From Nannobrachium achirus (lineage: Eukaryota; Chordata; Actinopteri; Myctophiformes; Myctophidae): a DNA stretch of 64,000 nt. The position numbers were made by a program, and so were the translations under genes. The notes under the pieces are model-generated. The model did not search any database. It was not told the DNA's origin and worked only from the letters and a program-made list of their open reading frames with translations. Positions 13,001 to 22,892 of the stretch are shown here, in pieces (the stretch's first letter is position 1; each line of letters opens with the position of its first letter). The DNA is taken from the NCBI GenBank assembly GCA_963921795.1, contig OY997647.1:56682668-56746667 (forward strand), written 5' to 3'.

Positions 13001-16000
13001 ACTCCAGATGTGCCATGGGTTTGCCACAACCTCAAGGAAAAGCAATACTGCTGATTTTCAATGATCTGCGTGGTTTGCTTGGCCATCTGCACAAACTTTT
13101 TGAAGAGCGCCCTCTTGATGTGATGTTTGAGCTTTTGCCTGTCTCATTTCGGATTGATGATGGGACTCCTGGACCATCAACAGCTATGTCCATGTCAGCA
13201 GCTAGAGCAGCAACTGACCATGTTCTGTGTGAGACCCCTGGACCATCAACGTACGTGACAAGCACAGCGGCAATCAACTGTTGCTCCAGTGACACCCCTG
13301 TGCAGTCAACCGAAGTGACTGCTCTGCCAGCAATCGACCGTAGCTCCAGTCAGACCCCTAGACTGTCACCCAATGAGACAATCACAGCAGCATTGCCAAA
13401 ACTGCCAGTTTTTGACTTATGTGTAAGGAGTGGAAGAAGGCAAGATAATCAAAGTTGTCAAGCAGTCAGAGCCAGTATTTGTCAAGGGGACATTGTTGGA
13501 CAGCACCTGAACAAACAGTGCAGCTGCATGGCGCTCACATTTCTTGCTTACCACAATGACGGAGTGGATTTCAACACACCTTCACTTGACAAAGTACTTT
13601 ACCAGGGAGATGCGCTGTACAAAGACTTAATACGGCAGCCGCAGTTTGACCAACTGTTACAGGAACAGTGTTATCTATTGTCCATGGAGCAGCTACTCTA
13701 TGCCAAGCATATTTCCACCAACCAAAATGTTTACAGTGTACAACTGGACATGGCAAAGCTTAAAGTTGGTCCCCTGGAAAACACAAAAGGGAAAAACTTG
13801 TCACTTGCTGAACAACTGCAGAAGAGTCTGTTAGAGGAGGGGGTCAAGCATGCCTTGTTGATGGTAACCCCTGAATGCTTTGGAGTATTCCGCCACAGTT
13901 CAGGTTGCTATGGATTCTTTGACTCCCACTCGAGGTCTGCAGCCGGTTTGTTTGTTCTTGGAGGCAAGGCCATTATGTTGACTTTCCAAGACCTGAGTGC
14001 TCTGCTCTGTCACTTGCACAAAATCTTTAAAGACCGTCACCCTGGTGTTTCATATGAGCTCATGCCTGTTGCATTTGAACTGGACAATATCGGCAATACA
14101 ACACCAGCAGAAGCAACACATGCAGCAGCTGTTCCCACATATACGCTTTCCAAACTAAATAAATCAAGGCGTAGAAAGAACAAGCGGAAACTCATGCAGA
14201 AACAGGAAGAGTGCCTTGAGCAAAATGTACCTCATGCAAACAAGACCTCTAATCCTCTCAAGGGCTTGAGAACCTCTAATCCTCTCCTATATTATAAAAT
14301 GAGATATAGAATTCCTGAAGTTTGCCGGAAGACACTTGTGGCACGAAGAAACAGATGGATCACCGATGCTGTTTTCCGCGCTAGAGTCAAAGCCTACCGG
14401 TGTGAAAGGACTCAAAACTACCCAGAATTCAAGTGGCGCCATAAACAACAACAACGTGACCGTAAAAGGCTTAATGACCCAGAACGCAGGCAGCGCCATA
14501 TAGCGCAAAAGGTCCAACGCCAGCGTGAAAGGCTTAATGACCCAGAATTCAGGCAACGGCATATGCTTCAAAAGGCCAAAAACCAGCGTGACAGGCTTAA
14601 TGACCCAGAATTCAGGCAACGGCATATGCTTCAAAAGGCCAAAAACCAGCGTAACAGGCTTAATGACCCAGAATTCAGGCGCCACCATATACAACGATGT
14701 GCCGAAAGACAAAAACAGAGACGCGATGTTGATGTCATATTTCGAATCCGTCACAAGTTGCAGTGTGCCATGAGAATAAAGAGGAAATCCATACACATTG
14801 TAAACCGTCACTTGCGATTAACAATGGAAGCTGCCATGGAAGAAGCCATATCAGCATTTCGAGAAAGCGTTAAATATGGGCCTACATACGTCTGTACCGT
14901 GTGCCACAGAGCCATGTTCTCCAATCAGGTCCGTTGCTGTAACAGAGACACATACAAGAAAAACCCTTCCGTGGTAACTGCTTGCTTAACAGGCAAGTAT
15001 GTGCACACATGCAACACTGAATGCTCAGACCCATGCAACGTTGCACAAGAGAGGAGACACGAGTACATCTGCCACTGCTGTCACAACAACTTGGATATCG
15101 GCAAGATGCCATCCATAGCAGCTGCTAATAAGCTGGAACCAGCACCTGTTCCCCCAGAGTTGCAATTGTTGAATATGCTGGAAAGGCAGATGATTGCAAA
15201 GTTCTTACCCTTTGCAAAAATCATTTCCTTGCCTAGAGGACGGCAAAAGGCAGTGCATGGTGCTGTGGTGTGTGTCCCGTCGCAAGTGGAAGCTTTGGTA
15301 AACGCTCTTCCGAGGTCCAGCAATGACGACCAGCTGTTGCATGTTAAACTGAAGCGACACATTAACTTCAAGGGCTATCAATTCTTCTACACGGTAAACA
15401 TGACAAATGTGTTGGCGGCGCTGAGAGAACTCAAACAAACGCATCCAGAATACTATGACATTGTCATAAACGATAATGCTACGTTTGACCGTTTCCAAGA
15501 TGAGCAGTCAGGCGATGAAGATGCAACAGAGGAAACCCCTGCTGCCTTCACAGATGGCCAGCAGCAGGAACCCTTACATGCCATCACAGATGAGCCTCAA
15601 GCGCATGACGAACTCCCACCCAGTCCGTCCACTGCTGGAACAACAGATGAACAGCCGCAGCAGGAGCTTAGACCCGGTCTGACCTTTGACACATGCATGC
15701 AGCCTCCAAACATAGCACAGGAGATCTTATCATTCGGTGAGGGAATATTCAGCATTGCACCAGCACAAGGAAACAGGCCGGTAGGTATTTTCGCTGTCAG
15801 CAACCTGGAAAGCATGGCCTTCCCTGGGCATTTCCCAGACGGTCGGAACACATTGCATGAGGTCAGAGAAGTCAAATTATCCCCAAGTAGATATTTCAAT
15901 GCCAGGCTCTTTTCTGTCGATACCCGCTTTGCCACCGACCAAACTTACCTCTTTTATGCGCAGATGGCAACAGAAACACACATGGCTACTAATAGCATGT

Positions 16001-19000
16001 CCATCCAGGTACGGAAGGGGAAAAAATATACCAGGGATGGACGGGTTCTGTCAAACAAAATGCTTCAGGATAAGGAAGAGGTAGAAACACTTGTACGCAA
16101 CAAGGACGCAACACGCTTCATGCAGCCCCTTAGAGGAACTCCGTCCTTTTGGGAGAAAGCGCTTAGAGACCTTCTCGCTATGTCTAGACAGATCGGCAGG
16201 CCCAATTGGTTCGTCACGCTAAGTGCTGCGGAGATGAGGTGGCCAGAACTCATCAACATCATAAAAGCGCAACAAGGTGAACAAGGGGACTATTCACAGC
16301 TGGACTGGGTTGCCAAATGTCAAATCATCCGGACCAATCCAGTCACACTCATGCGTATCTTTTCACACAGATTTGACAGGGCCATAGATTTTCTTCACTC
16401 ACCTGCTAGGCCAATCGGTGAGGTTGTGGATTACTTCTATAGGGTGGAATTTCAGGCCAGGGGAAGTCCCCACGTTCACATGATGGTATGGATCAAAGAC
16501 GCACCGACGTGTGATGACCCGCGCGTCATCAAGTTCATAGACACCTACGTCAGTTGCAAAATGCCTGACCAGTATGCAGACCCAGAGCTGCACAAAATTG
16601 TTTCTGAAGTTCAAATGCACAGCCGAAGCCACTCCAGGTCATGTAAGAAAGGAAACGTCAGTTGTAGATTTGGGTTCCCCAAATTACCAATGGACAAGAC
16701 AATCATCACTGAACCGCCACATGACATCGAAGATGGCAGTGACGATGAGGCCGAAAAAGCTGAAAGCAGTGGTGGGCAGACAGCCCAACCACATGCACCT
16801 TTAAATGATGCCAAAGGTGACAACAAGGACCAAAACCATGAAAACGTTGGTGGCAAGAAAGGGCAAAGGCAAAAAGGCAGGAGGCTCGAAACTAAAGAAC
16901 AAATGCAAGCCAAAGAAAAGCTGGCACCCCTGAGGGACATGCTCTGTGACCCAAAAGCCTCATTCAAAGATTTGCCTGACCTGTTGGGCAAATGCAACAT
17001 GACTGCAGAGGAATACCGGGAAAACGTGGACAACCTTACCACTGCACGCAGCATTCACCTGGAACGCCGTCCTGATGAATGCTGGATAAATCCGTACAAT
17101 CCCCCTCTGCTGCGAGTGTGGGATGCAAATATGGATATCCAATACATACTGGATGATTACAGTTGTGCACAGTACATGATGGGGTATGTTGCAAAGCCGG
17201 AACATGAAATGTCCCAACTCCTTACCGAAGTGGTAAAAGAAGTTCGCAAGTCTAACCCCAACGCCAACAAAATGGATGAAATGAAACATATCATGCACAC
17301 ATACGTCCAGCACAGAGAGGTCAGCGCCCAGGAATCTGTCGCCCGAGTATGCAGTCTCCCACTTAAAAAGTGCAGCCGTCAAGTAATTTTCTTACAGACA
17401 GACGAGGATGGCCTGCGAATGAGTCAGCCCATGAGCAAACTGAATGGGTTGGACCCAGACTCACAAGACGTGTGGATGGCAGGGATTCCTGAGAAGTACC
17501 TGAACAGGCCTCAGGAGCCAGAATTTGAACAGTTGTGTATGGCCACGTTTGCCTCGGAATACAGGGTGGTGTACAAACAAGGGGGCGAAAACACAAAAGC
17601 ACTGCTGAATGACATGGGCTTTGTTCAGAAACGAACTAAGCTCGATAAGGTGGCCATCATACGTTTCACACGTTTCTCTGAGCAGAAAACCCCAGAAAAG
17701 TTTTACAGACGGATGTTGAAACTGTACATGCCCCACAGAGAAGACGCCCAACTGAAAAGCAAGAGCTGTCCCACTTATGAGGAGTTCTACAAAAACGCTC
17801 ACGTGCTTGTAGGTGAAAAACATAGGACACACTGGTCTGTGAAAAACATTGTTGATCAAAACAAAGCCAAATATGAAGGCCAGGGCAAAACAATTGACCA
17901 AGCTCTGGAAATGTTGCAAGCACACCAACCTATCCTTGATGCATGGAAAACTTTTGATGCAGATGCAGAAGATGTTTCCCTCAAGCAGCGAACAGCCAGC
18001 GATCTACAAGAGAAAGACGCCGTACCAGACTACCAAGTGCAGGCCAACAACGGTAGGGCAATGCCAGGAATTGATGCTCCTGAATTGAATCCAGACTATG
18101 TCAGAAGCATGTTTCAAGGCCTCAACGAAATGCAAGCGTCCATTTTCTACACTGTGCGTCAATGGTGTTTGAAACGTGTCTGGCGACAGGAGCCTGCTCC
18201 GTTCTACTATTTCATCTCTGGGGGTGCTGGCTGTGGCAAGTCTCATGTCATCAAGTGCATATATCATGAGGCTACCAAGATTCTGCGCAAACTTCCCTAC
18301 TTTCTCAATGAAGCAGACATGACCCAGCCGGCAGTTCTGCTGGCAGCGTTTACCGGCACCGCAGCTTTCAATATCTCTGGGAGAACCCTGCACTCATTGC
18401 TGAAGCTACCACAAAGTATGAAGGGCCCGTATAAATCGCTTGGAAATGCACTGGATGGGATGAGGGCAGCACTGTGGACTGCAGAGATCTTAATCATTGA
18501 TGAGATATCCATGGTTTCTAACGACATCTTTAACTACGTCGACTTAAGACTCCAGCAAATCAAAGGCAACAGGAAACCCTTTGGTGGAATGTCTGTCCTG
18601 GCGGTCGGAGACTTCTACCAGCTGGCACCAGTTTGTAACACAACGCTCTGCAATGCTGATGAGGTTGTGCGTGGTGTCTGGGCAAATTTTCTGCTGGCCG
18701 AACTTACAGAAATCATGCGTCAAAGAGATGATCGCATTTTTGCCGAACTCTTGAACAGGTTAAGAGTAAAGGAAAAGTCTGATCCTCTCAGTGCTGAAGA
18801 CAGGGCTCTGCTCACACAGGCTTGCACAGAAAGAGAAGACGGCCCATATGATGTCCTTCATATATTTGCTAGAAATTCAGAGGTCAAGACCCACAACAAA
18901 AAGGCTATAGCAACTCTTGGCACACCCATTTTCAGCGTTATGGCCCAAGATTTCTACAAGGACAGATGCTCAGGTCAAATGAAGCCGCTGGCCAAGGCCA

Positions 19001-20274
19001 ACGAGAACGGGACCCAAAGCGACTTGGCAGAAATTCTCGAAGTTGCGGAAGGAGCGCGGGTCATGGTCATTAGGAATCTGGATGTGGAAGACGGGATCGT
19101 GAACGGCACGTTTGGAACGATAGCCAACATTGTTTTAACCACTGCAAACGGATGTACGGTTGTGGACTTACTTGGCCTCAGATTGGATAGTCCCACAGCA
19201 GGTCAGAACTTCCGCAGGAAGATTCAAGGCCCAACAGATGATTTGGTGTACATTCAAAGGTCTGAGGAGAACCTGGCCAACAAATCACTGGTGCGACGGC
19301 AGTTCCCCCTGAAACTGGCTTTTGGGTGTACAACCCACAAAGTTCAAGGCATGACCGTCAGTTCTGCAGTGGTGTCTATGAAGATGATGCAAAACTCTGG
19401 AATAGCTTACGTTGCACTGAGCCGAACAACCTCGCTTCAAGGGCTCAGAATCAAACACTTTGATGAAAGCAAGATTTATGCCAACCCAAACATAAAAATG
19501 GCAATGCAGAACATGAATCGCGCTTCCTTCCAAGTGACGAGACCACTGATGCATTTTGTGGAACAGTGGTCCGGGGGTCCCACATTAACCATTGTCCATC
19601 ACAACACACAAGGACTGATGTCACACATTCACGACGTGAAGGCTCACCACGAGTTCAAACACGCTGATTTGTTGTTGATGACAGAAACTCATTTGTCTGG
19701 TAATTCCATTCCCACACAAGTTGAGCTGGACGGATACCAGTTGGTTACACATAACAGACATGGGTCTTATACCAGCGCCAACACTCAACACATTGCTACA
19801 AAAAAGGGAGGTGGAGTTGCAGTCTACTACAGGAGCAGTCTTCAAGCAGACCCTTGTAGGTTGGTTGAAAATGTCAGCGATGTGGAGTTTGCAGTTGTCA
19901 GAGTTGAGGCCCCAGTGAAAGCGCTCATAGCCACTGTCTACAGACCTCCAAAATACAAGGACAGCGACTTTTGTCTCAACCTTGGACGTCTCTTAGACTC
20001 TTTGGCCCTGATGGACTGCCAACCAATTGTTGTCTGTGGTGATTTCAATGAGGACCTCCTCAAGATGGGACACAAACCTGTTAAGGAGCTCTTTGAGTCC
20101 AAAGGCTACAGCCAGCTTATCGCCACTGCAACAACCCAAGAGCAGACCCTGATTGATCACATCTACATATCACAACCACAGACTTGCCTTCAGAAGGGTG
20201 TACTGCACACCTACTACAGTTACCATGATGCAGTATACTGTGTCTTGACTTCAGCAGCACCAATTATGGAGTGA
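6951..20274 (+). CDS. Helitron-like (Helentron/HLE2) transposase with N-terminal SGNH hydrolase, 15 coding exons
   Basis: Joining exons 6951-7052, 7197-7277, 7424-7480, 8118-8228, 8328-8597, 8702-8795, 9097-9164, 9302-9397, 9493-9612, 9989-10057, 10483-10617, 10758-10859, 11261-11362, 11736-11843 and 12445-20274 gives 9,345 nt, 3,114 codons plus TGA, with no frameshift. Every intron is GT/AG. All are phase 0 except the intron after 8795 (phase 1). The start ATG has A at -3. Order: basic N-terminus (1-117), SGNH hydrolase (118-293), proline-rich linker (294-505), two C76/OTU-like protease domains (about 524-1049), basic 21-residue repeats, Cys/His-rich region (about 1319-1388), HUH Rep (about 1739-2090), PIF1 helicase (about 2398-2851), EEP endonuclease (about 2884-3112). 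Rep and helicase would drive rolling-circle-type transposition in the nucleus. The hydrolase and protease roles are unknown. The large exon alone could be a separate ORF, but exact phase agreement at every junction argues for one transcript. Confidence 0.85.
7197..7277 (+). CDS. Coding exon 2
   Basis: Twenty-seven codons after a pyrimidine-rich acceptor (ttgttttgtag), ending in a Ser/Pro-rich stretch before gtatat. Phase 0 on both sides. No domain recognised. Confidence 0.75.
7424..7480 (+). CDS. Coding exon 3
   Basis: Nineteen codons between acceptor catcaaacag and donor gtatgc, phase 0 on both sides. It encodes a short hydrophilic segment beginning [10 protein letters not shown]. Small size makes it the least certain exon, but skipping it would also keep frame. 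Confidence 0.65.
7481..8117 (+). other. Intron 3 (637 bp)
   Basis: No repeat or further exon recognised. Short open stretches here lack good flanking splice sites in the required phase. Confidence 0.6.
8118..8228 (+). CDS. Coding exon 4
   Basis: Thirty-seven codons with acceptor tgtgtttttag and donor gtactt. The basic, Trp-containing segment ends in Lys-Lys-Lys directly before the hydrolase domain. Phase 0. Confidence 0.8.
8328..8597 (+). CDS. Coding exon 5: SGNH hydrolase blocks I-III
   Basis: Ninety codons. It opens with [10 protein letters not shown], the block I nucleophile motif (Ser125 of the spliced protein; GDS at 8343-8351). A Pro-Gly-Ala turn (residues 150-152, block II-like) follows, and then MATSNN (Asn180/181) where SGNH enzymes carry the block III Asn. 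SGNH hydrolases are esterases or lipases acting on acyl esters, or on acetyl groups of sugars. No signal peptide is present, so a nuclear or cytosolic protein is expected. The donor is gtaagt. Confidence 0.85.
8702..8795 (+). CDS. Coding exon 6: SGNH hydrolase core
   Basis: Thirty-one codons plus one base (phase 1 donor, G then gtgagt). It encodes [10 protein letters not shown] and a helix with [11 protein letters not shown], fitting the beta-strand and helix that precede the catalytic His in the fold. Confidence 0.8.
9097..9164 (+). CDS. Coding exon 7: SGNH hydrolase, carries catalytic Asp
   Basis: Completes the split codon (G+AT, Asp) and ends WCRDN before gtaagt. Asp260 at the exon end is the Asp of the DxxH motif finished by exon 8. 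Confidence 0.82.
9302..9397 (+). CDS. Coding exon 8: SGNH hydrolase, carries catalytic His
   Basis: Begins [10 protein letters not shown]. With the previous exon this makes DNIHLSD, the DxxH block V motif (Asp260 and His263), followed by a helix that closes the domain. The acceptor is gtctctcttag. Confidence 0.82.
9493..9612 (+). CDS. Coding exon 9: proline-rich linker
   Basis: Forty codons rich in Pro, Ser, Arg and Val with no domain. Acceptor gtatgtgtag, donor gtaagt, phase 0. The following intron (376 bp) holds nothing recognisable. Confidence 0.78.
9989..10057 (+). CDS. Coding exon 10: polyglutamine exon
   Basis: Twenty-three codons ending in eight consecutive Gln encoded by mixed CAG/CAA codons, just before donor gttaga. 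Acceptor tttgtcatttcag. Phase 0. The Gln run lies in the disordered linker. Confidence 0.72.
10483..10617 (+). CDS. Coding exon 11: linker
   Basis: Forty-five codons, Pro/Ser/Asn-rich, behind a long CT-rich polypyrimidine tract (about 10437-10477). Donor gtaaat, phase 0. Confidence 0.78.
10758..10859 (+). CDS. Coding exon 12: duplicated linker exon, copy 1
   Basis: Thirty-four codons starting [10 protein letters not shown] with a LPVRCD motif near the end. Same length and phase as exon 13. Confidence 0.8.
11261..11362 (+). CDS. Coding exon 13: duplicated linker exon, copy 2
   Basis: Thirty-four codons starting [10 protein letters not shown] and again ending with LPVRCD plus a few residues. 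Most differences from exon 12 are replacements in the middle, while the frame is kept. Confidence 0.8.
11736..11843 (+). CDS. Coding exon 14: linker
   Basis: Thirty-six codons, acidic/aromatic start (DECWDL) then Pro/Ser-rich. Acceptor gtttttgtgtatag, donor gtgagg, phase 0 into the terminal exon. Confidence 0.78.
11960..12270. repeat. Dispersed repeat in the last intron
   Basis: Related to 34200-34680. Shared elements are a cacgtcacacttntnccc stretch, an atatctcnccaa motif, a catgccanattntncacaca motif and tctagcgccacc-type motifs, in the same order. The homologous piece in the satellite region is in the same orientation, so this is an interspersed repeat that entered the intron independently. 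Confidence 0.7.
12445..20274 (+). CDS. Terminal exon: protease-like x2, Rep, PIF1 helicase, EEP endonuclease
   Basis: 2,609 codons plus TGA, starting [10 protein letters not shown] after acceptor ttttttgtcaacag. The open frame extends upstream to 12403, but those 14 codons are intron polypyrimidine tract. The Met at 12445 could also start a shorter protein from an internal promoter. The whole exon is open, with HVH at 16471-16479, two Rep tyrosines at 17173 and 17185, Walker A at 18220-18243, Walker B at about 18487-18504, and endonuclease motifs to 20232. Domain organisation fits animal Helentron/HLE2 transposases. An uninterrupted frame of this length implies recent activity or purifying selection. 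Confidence 0.93.
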   Translation: METDCFIHEVHLPGQPPTVVRASSCQGEILDNILDDPNDPNSKRSNSQCTCMALTFLAQQHEGMCFDTPSLDNVLENGDILYKGVITQHQYDNRLVLPYLAIEELPKQVFTESNVYSALWDNSDIKAGFVKSSACKSERTSERLPYLEESLQCLSENVTYAILIVAPECFALFRDTSGRYGFFDSHSRCAMGLPQPQGKAILLIFNDLRGLLGHLHKLFEERPLDVMFELLPVSFRIDDGTPGPSTAMSMSAARAATDHVLCETPGPSTYVTSTAAINCCSSDTPVQSTEVTALPAIDRSSSQTPRLSPNETITAALPKLPVFDLCVRSGRRQDNQSCQAVRASICQGDIVGQHLNKQCSCMALTFLAYHNDGVDFNTPSLDKVLYQGDALYKDLIRQPQFDQLLQEQCYLLSMEQLLYAKHISTNQNVYSVQLDMAKLKVGPLENTKGKNLSLAEQLQKSLLEEGVKHALLMVTPECFGVFRHSSGCYGFFDSHSRSAAGLFVLGGKAIMLTFQDLSALLCHLHKIFKDRHPGVSYELMPVAFELDNIGNTTPAEATHAAAVPTYTLSKLNKSRRRKNKRKLMQKQEECLEQNVPHANKTSNPLKGLRTSNPLLYYKMRYRIPEVCRKTLVARRNRWITDAVFRARVKAYRCERTQNYPEFKWRHKQQQRDRKRLNDPERRQRHIAQKVQRQRERLNDPEFRQRHMLQKAKNQRDRLNDPEFRQRHMLQKAKNQRNRLNDPEFRRHHIQRCAERQKQRRDVDVIFRIRHKLQCAMRIKRKSIHIVNRHLRLTMEAAMEEAISAFRESVKYGPTYVCTVCHRAMFSNQVRCCNRDTYKKNPSVVTACLTGKYVHTCNTECSDPCNVAQERRHEYICHCCHNNLDIGKMPSIAAANKLEPAPVPPELQLLNMLERQMIAKFLPFAKIISLPRGRQKAVHGAVVCVPSQVEALVNALPRSSNDDQLLHVKLKRHINFKGYQFFYTVNMTNVLAALRELKQTHPEYYDIVINDNATFDRFQDEQSGDEDATEETPAAFTDGQQQEPLHAITDEPQAHDELPPSPSTAGTTDEQPQQELRPGLTFDTCMQPPNIAQEILSFGEGIFSIAPAQGNRPVGIFAVSNLESMAFPGHFPDGRNTLHEVREVKLSPSRYFNARLFSVDTRFATDQTYLFYAQMATETHMATNSMSIQVRKGKKYTRDGRVLSNKMLQDKEEVETLVRNKDATRFMQPLRGTPSFWEKALRDLLAMSRQIGRPNWFVTLSAAEMRWPELINIIKAQQGEQGDYSQLDWVAKCQIIRTNPVTLMRIFSHRFDRAIDFLHSPARPIGEVVDYFYRVEFQARGSPHVHMMVWIKDAPTCDDPRVIKFIDTYVSCKMPDQYADPELHKIVSEVQMHSRSHSRSCKKGNVSCRFGFPKLPMDKTIITEPPHDIEDGSDDEAEKAESSGGQTAQPHAPLNDAKGDNKDQNHENVGGKKGQRQKGRRLETKEQMQAKEKLAPLRDMLCDPKASFKDLPDLLGKCNMTAEEYRENVDNLTTARSIHLERRPDECWINPYNPPLLRVWDANMDIQYILDDYSCAQYMMGYVAKPEHEMSQLLTEVVKEVRKSNPNANKMDEMKHIMHTYVQHREVSAQESVARVCSLPLKKCSRQVIFLQTDEDGLRMSQPMSKLNGLDPDSQDVWMAGIPEKYLNRPQEPEFEQLCMATFASEYRVVYKQGGENTKALLNDMGFVQKRTKLDKVAIIRFTRFSEQKTPEKFYRRMLKLYMPHREDAQLKSKSCPTYEEFYKNAHVLVGEKHRTHWSVKNIVDQNKAKYEGQGKTIDQALEMLQAHQPILDAWKTFDADAEDVSLKQRTASDLQEKDAVPDYQVQANNGRAMPGIDAPELNPDYVRSMFQGLNEMQASIFYTVRQWCLKRVWRQEPAPFYYFISGGAGCGKSHVIKCIYHEATKILRKLPYFLNEADMTQPAVLLAAFTGTAAFNISGRTLHSLLKLPQSMKGPYKSLGNALDGMRAALWTAEILIIDEISMVSNDIFNYVDLRLQQIKGNRKPFGGMSVLAVGDFYQLAPVCNTTLCNADEVVRGVWANFLLAELTEIMRQRDDRIFAELLNRLRVKEKSDPLSAEDRALLTQACTEREDGPYDVLHIFARNSEVKTHNKKAIATLGTPIFSVMAQDFYKDRCSGQMKPLAKANENGTQSDLAEILEVAEGARVMVIRNLDVEDGIVNGTFGTIANIVLTTANGCTVVDLLGLRLDSPTAGQNFRRKIQGPTDDLVYIQRSEENLANKSLVRRQFPLKLAFGCTTHKVQGMTVSSAVVSMKMMQNSGIAYVALSRTTSLQGLRIKHFDESKIYANPNIKMAMQNMNRASFQVTRPLMHFVEQWSGGPTLTIVHHNTQGLMSHIHDVKAHHEFKHADLLLMTETHLSGNSIPTQVELDGYQLVTHNRHGSYTSANTQHIATKKGGGVAVYYRSSLQADPCRLVENVSDVEFAVVRVEAPVKALIATVYRPPKYKDSDFCLNLGRLLDSLALMDCQPIVVCGDFNEDLLKMGHKPVKELFESKGYSQLIATATTQEQTLIDHIYISQPQTCLQKGVLHTYYSYHDAVYCVLTSAAPIME
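12500..13140 (+). other. Domain: C76/OTU-like cysteine protease, copy 1
   Basis: [10 protein letters not shown] (Cys554 and Cys556 of the spliced protein; 12589 and 12595) marks the nucleophile region. FDSHSR (12991-13008) gives an Asp-Ser-His element and SFRIDDG closes the domain. The Cys helix, central [12 protein letters not shown] segment and FDSHSR order resemble the peptidase C76 (herpesvirus tegument N-terminal) fold more than classical OTU. Such a domain might remove ubiquitin or a ubiquitin-like modifier; this is inference from the fold. Confidence 0.6.
13150..13400 (+). other. Ser/Thr/Pro linker with ~30-residue imperfect repeats
   Basis: About four repeats built around a TP-x-x-S/T core (TPGPST, TPGPST, TPVQST, TPRLSP) separate the two protease-like domains. 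This appears to be a flexible spacer. Confidence 0.6.
13460..14075 (+). other. Domain: C76/OTU-like cysteine protease, copy 2
   Basis: Repeats domain 1 in order: [20 protein letters not shown] (Cys864 and Cys866; 13519 and 13525), TPSLDKVL, a [14 protein letters not shown] strand region, and FDSHSR (13918-13935). Both copies keep the Cys and the Asp-x-His elements, so neither is an obvious pseudo-domain. Confidence 0.6.
14458..14700 (+). repeat. In-frame 63-bp tandem repeats encoding a basic 21-residue unit
   Basis: Four units begin near 14458, 14521, 14584 and 14647. The middle two are nearly identical at the DNA level, including the gacccagaattcagg core. Each encodes an RLNDPEF-plus-QRH-type segment rich in Arg, Gln and Lys, forming a charged helix. 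Repeat number may vary between alleles or copies. Confidence 0.88.
14884..15090 (+). other. Domain: Cys/His-rich region before Rep
   Basis: Paired cysteines (VCTVCHR, CCN, TCNTEC, CHCCHNN) suggest one or more zinc sites. An LPRGRQ[11 protein letters not shown] stretch follows (about 15223-15276), typical of the N-terminal region of animal Helitron proteins. Confidence 0.65.
16141..17200 (+). other. Domain: HUH-type Rep endonuclease
   Basis: Helitron_like_N-type sequence with [10 protein letters not shown] and a [17 protein letters not shown] block; His1848-x-His1850 is the metal-binding HUH motif. The nucleophile region has two tyrosines (Tyr2082 and Tyr2086, in QYMMGYVAK), the two-Tyr arrangement expected for Helitron Rep, which nicks and joins single strands. 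An acidic/Gly/Lys linker (about 16720-16920) is inserted between the HUH and Tyr motifs. Confidence 0.88.
18121..19480 (+). other. Domain: PIF1-family SF1B helicase
   Basis: Walker A GGAGCGKS (Lys2437), motif Ia [10 protein letters not shown], Walker B IIDEISMV, motif [15 protein letters not shown], motif IV region [10 protein letters not shown], and motif VI ending [15 protein letters not shown] are all present in order. This is the strand-unwinding motor of Helitron transposases. Confidence 0.95.
19579..20265 (+). other. Domain: EEP (AP-like) endonuclease with altered SDH motif
   Basis: Exonuclease-endonuclease-phosphatase motifs are recognisable: [13 protein letters not shown] (catalytic Glu), [25 protein letters not shown] and LIDHIYIS. 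The C-terminal motif that normally reads Ser-Asp-His reads Ser-Tyr-His (20218-20226), with the Asp codon position being TAC. This endonuclease type distinguishes Helentron/HLE2 from canonical Helitrons. Confidence 0.88.
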
Positions 20275-20950
20275 TGTGGTTGATGGGATTGCTTTCAGAT
20301 GACGCTGACCCTATAAAGAGTTAAATTTGTGTATAGCATTGGGGCACACATCGTCGGCAGTACAGAATGTCTACTTTGCCTCTCATCAACATGCCTGCCA
20401 CTTTGACAGACAGTTATCTAACGTCATTGAGTTATCAGGGTCTCAGCAAAAAGTTGGCCATCTGCAACTTTATAATGTAAGGCAGATCGTTGCACATCAG
20501 GCAACTGAAGCATTGCCCTACCTGCGAATGATTACATGATGTAATATCAATCTCTTACAGACCTATGTGCTGCCAAATGGCACACACTCGATCTGCCTTG
20601 CCTGCTGTATCAAATTTTATTTAAAGACCAAAAGTAAGAGTACAAGCTATTAGTAGATACATATAACTGAACCAAACAATTGCATGATGGCCAAGGGTGA
20701 AATTACATTTCAATATCTTCAATGTCACAGTGTCAAGGTTAATCTGTTTTGGAACCTATGTCTTGTACATGTGCCGAGACTGTGACCCACTACAAGGACA
20801 GAGAGGATGAGGAGAGAAATGTGGAAGTGTACAACCACTTTTATTAAAGGAAAATAAAACATTCTATGTCCTTGATTATGAGTCCACAAGACTAATTCAA
20901 AACACCATCTCATGTTCATTGTTATGTTTAACTATCCAATGAATGCTTGC
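20275..20950 (+). other. 3' untranslated region with poly(A) signal
   Basis: No credible ORF continues past the stop. AATAAA at 20853-20858 is the first canonical polyadenylation signal after the stop, about 580 bp downstream. Confidence 0.55.
20853..20858 (+). terminator. Poly(A) signal AATAAA
   Basis: A canonical hexamer in a ggaaaataaaacatt context, on the coding strand of the Helitron-like gene. Confidence 0.55.
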
Positions 20951-21735
20951 CAGGTCTATTTCCACTGTACCTATTAAAGTTTCTTTGTAAAATGATGTTA
21001 CATTCTATTCAGATTCAGATTGAGAAAGAAAGAAAAACATGTTTCTTGTACTGTACCACTGGACATCTATTCTGTTTGGTCATTGACTTAATATACAGTA
21101 AGAGAAAAACGAACTTACACTGTGTGGTCTCCTTTAATGTGTGAGACTGCTTTAATCATTCTTGGGGAAACTTTCTGATTCACATGGTATTTAAGGACCA
21201 AAAGTCATGTCTATGCTCATTGATTTAATATACAGTAAGAAACAAATGAACATGCTTGAGAAGTCTGTTTACACTGTACCTATTAAAGTTTATTTGTGAA
21301 ATGATGTTACATTCTATTCAGATTGAGAACGAAAATAAAAACATGTTTATTGTACTGTACCACTGGCCATCTATTCTGTTTGCTCATTGACTTAATACAG
21401 TAAGAGAAAAACAAACTTACACTGTGTGGTGTCCTTTATTGTGTGTGACTGATTTAATAAATCTTGGGGAAACGGTCAGATTCACATGAGATTATTTGTG
21501 AAATGATGTTACATTGTACTCAAGAGTCAGAATGAGGCAGAAAAGAAAAACATGTTTATTGTACTGTCCCACTGAACATCTATTCTGAATTCTCATTGAT
21601 TTAATATACAGTAAGACAACTTACATTGATTTAATATACAGTAAGACAACAAGGGACTTACACTGCGTGGTCTCCTTTATTGAGTGGGAGTGCATTTAAT
21701 CATTTTTGAAGAAATGGTCTGTTTCACATGGGATA
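20950..21735. repeat. Downstream degenerate tandem repeats (three adjacent copies)
   Basis: Copies at about 20950-21187, 21270-21490 and 21492-21735 share cactgtacctattaaagttt, aaacatgtttattgtactg, catctattctgttt and a tacagtaagagaaaaacaaa-to-cactgtgtggtctcctttaa segment. The first two are offset by 309 bp; the third is shortened. They may be subterminal repeats of the mobile element or of a separate element. Confidence 0.8.
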
Positions 21736-22890
21736 TAAGTATGAAAAATGAAAGTACAAGGTCTGAGAACATAGAAATATAATTGAACTAAACAATTGCA
21801 TGATGGCCCATTTGCTTAGATACTCATGTCCCATACGAATACATATTCAACTAAAGTTAAACTTAAGGTAGGGTAAATGTTTTCTTTAGATTCAACATCA
21901 ATACATTTATGGGTCTTAAAATCAATGCGATTTGAGTTATAAAGGAAAAACAACATTTTTGGACGGACATCTTGGATTTCAGGGGCCGCCATCTTGAAAT
22001 TTTGCTTGGCTACCGCTATTTTTGAAAAGAGTGGGAATCAAAGCGTATATGTACCAAGTTTCATGCTTGCATCCCAAAGTGAACGATTCTTTTGAAATCA
22101 CCCATTAATCTGCTTAGCTAATACAACAATTAAACTAGGAGATAGATTGTCAGGGTTTCAGTTATCTTTTTTCAAATATTTCACATATTCTATTCTATCG
22201 ACATTTTCTTGAACATTTAGAACTCTCATGAAAACCAGAGCTGAGCCATAGATCTGTCCTATCCACACACAGTTTGCAGACTGAACTCCACAGCAATAAA
22301 TGCTCTGCACTGTGTGTGGAGGCCTATAGGCCTGTAATGTCAGGGGAACCACTCTAACAAAATGAATTGCTGCTCTGACATCATGCTTTGACTTCACTGT
22401 GATGTCACATTAACAGAATCACTTTTATGGCCAGACATGGAGTTCCCTGATGTCATTAATATTAAGCCCAGATCTAACAAGACTTCATATGGGAATGCTC
22501 ATATATGGAAGCCACATCAGCCATATTCCAATCCATACATGGCCAAGACGGACAGCCAAGACAGCCCATATCTGTGTGGCTGGTTCTGTACAGACAAGAA
22601 TATCCATGTATAGGCATAAAAGCGTATAATGTCAGATAACATAGCCATCCCAGGAGTTTCACATGAAATAACTGAATAAGTATGTTTGAGCTCTCACAGC
22701 ATTTTTCCATATACAGTACATTGATCTCCATATAGAGTATACCCTGGTCTCCATATGGGTAACCGGTCCGATATACATCACTGGCCACATAGCCAAGACA
22801 TGGGCCGAGGCTGCTTGTTACCCTGAGCGTCTTACTAGTTTAGAAACGGGCAGTACGCAGGACTGTTGAGTACCGAAAGCGTACCAAAAG
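21736..22890. other. Non-coding sequence separating downstream repeat copies
   Basis: Contains a recurrence of the aaacaattgcatgatggcc motif (also at about 20675), a gccatcttg-type dispersed motif near 21968-21998, and repeated CATATGGA-type motifs on the minus strand at about 22480-22760. No gene recognised. Confidence 0.5.
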
Positions 22891-22892
22891 TA

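Noticed and set aside
14287-14811. 174-codon minus-strand ORF with repeats
   Set aside because: Antisense shadow of the 63-bp coding repeats in the plus-strand gene.
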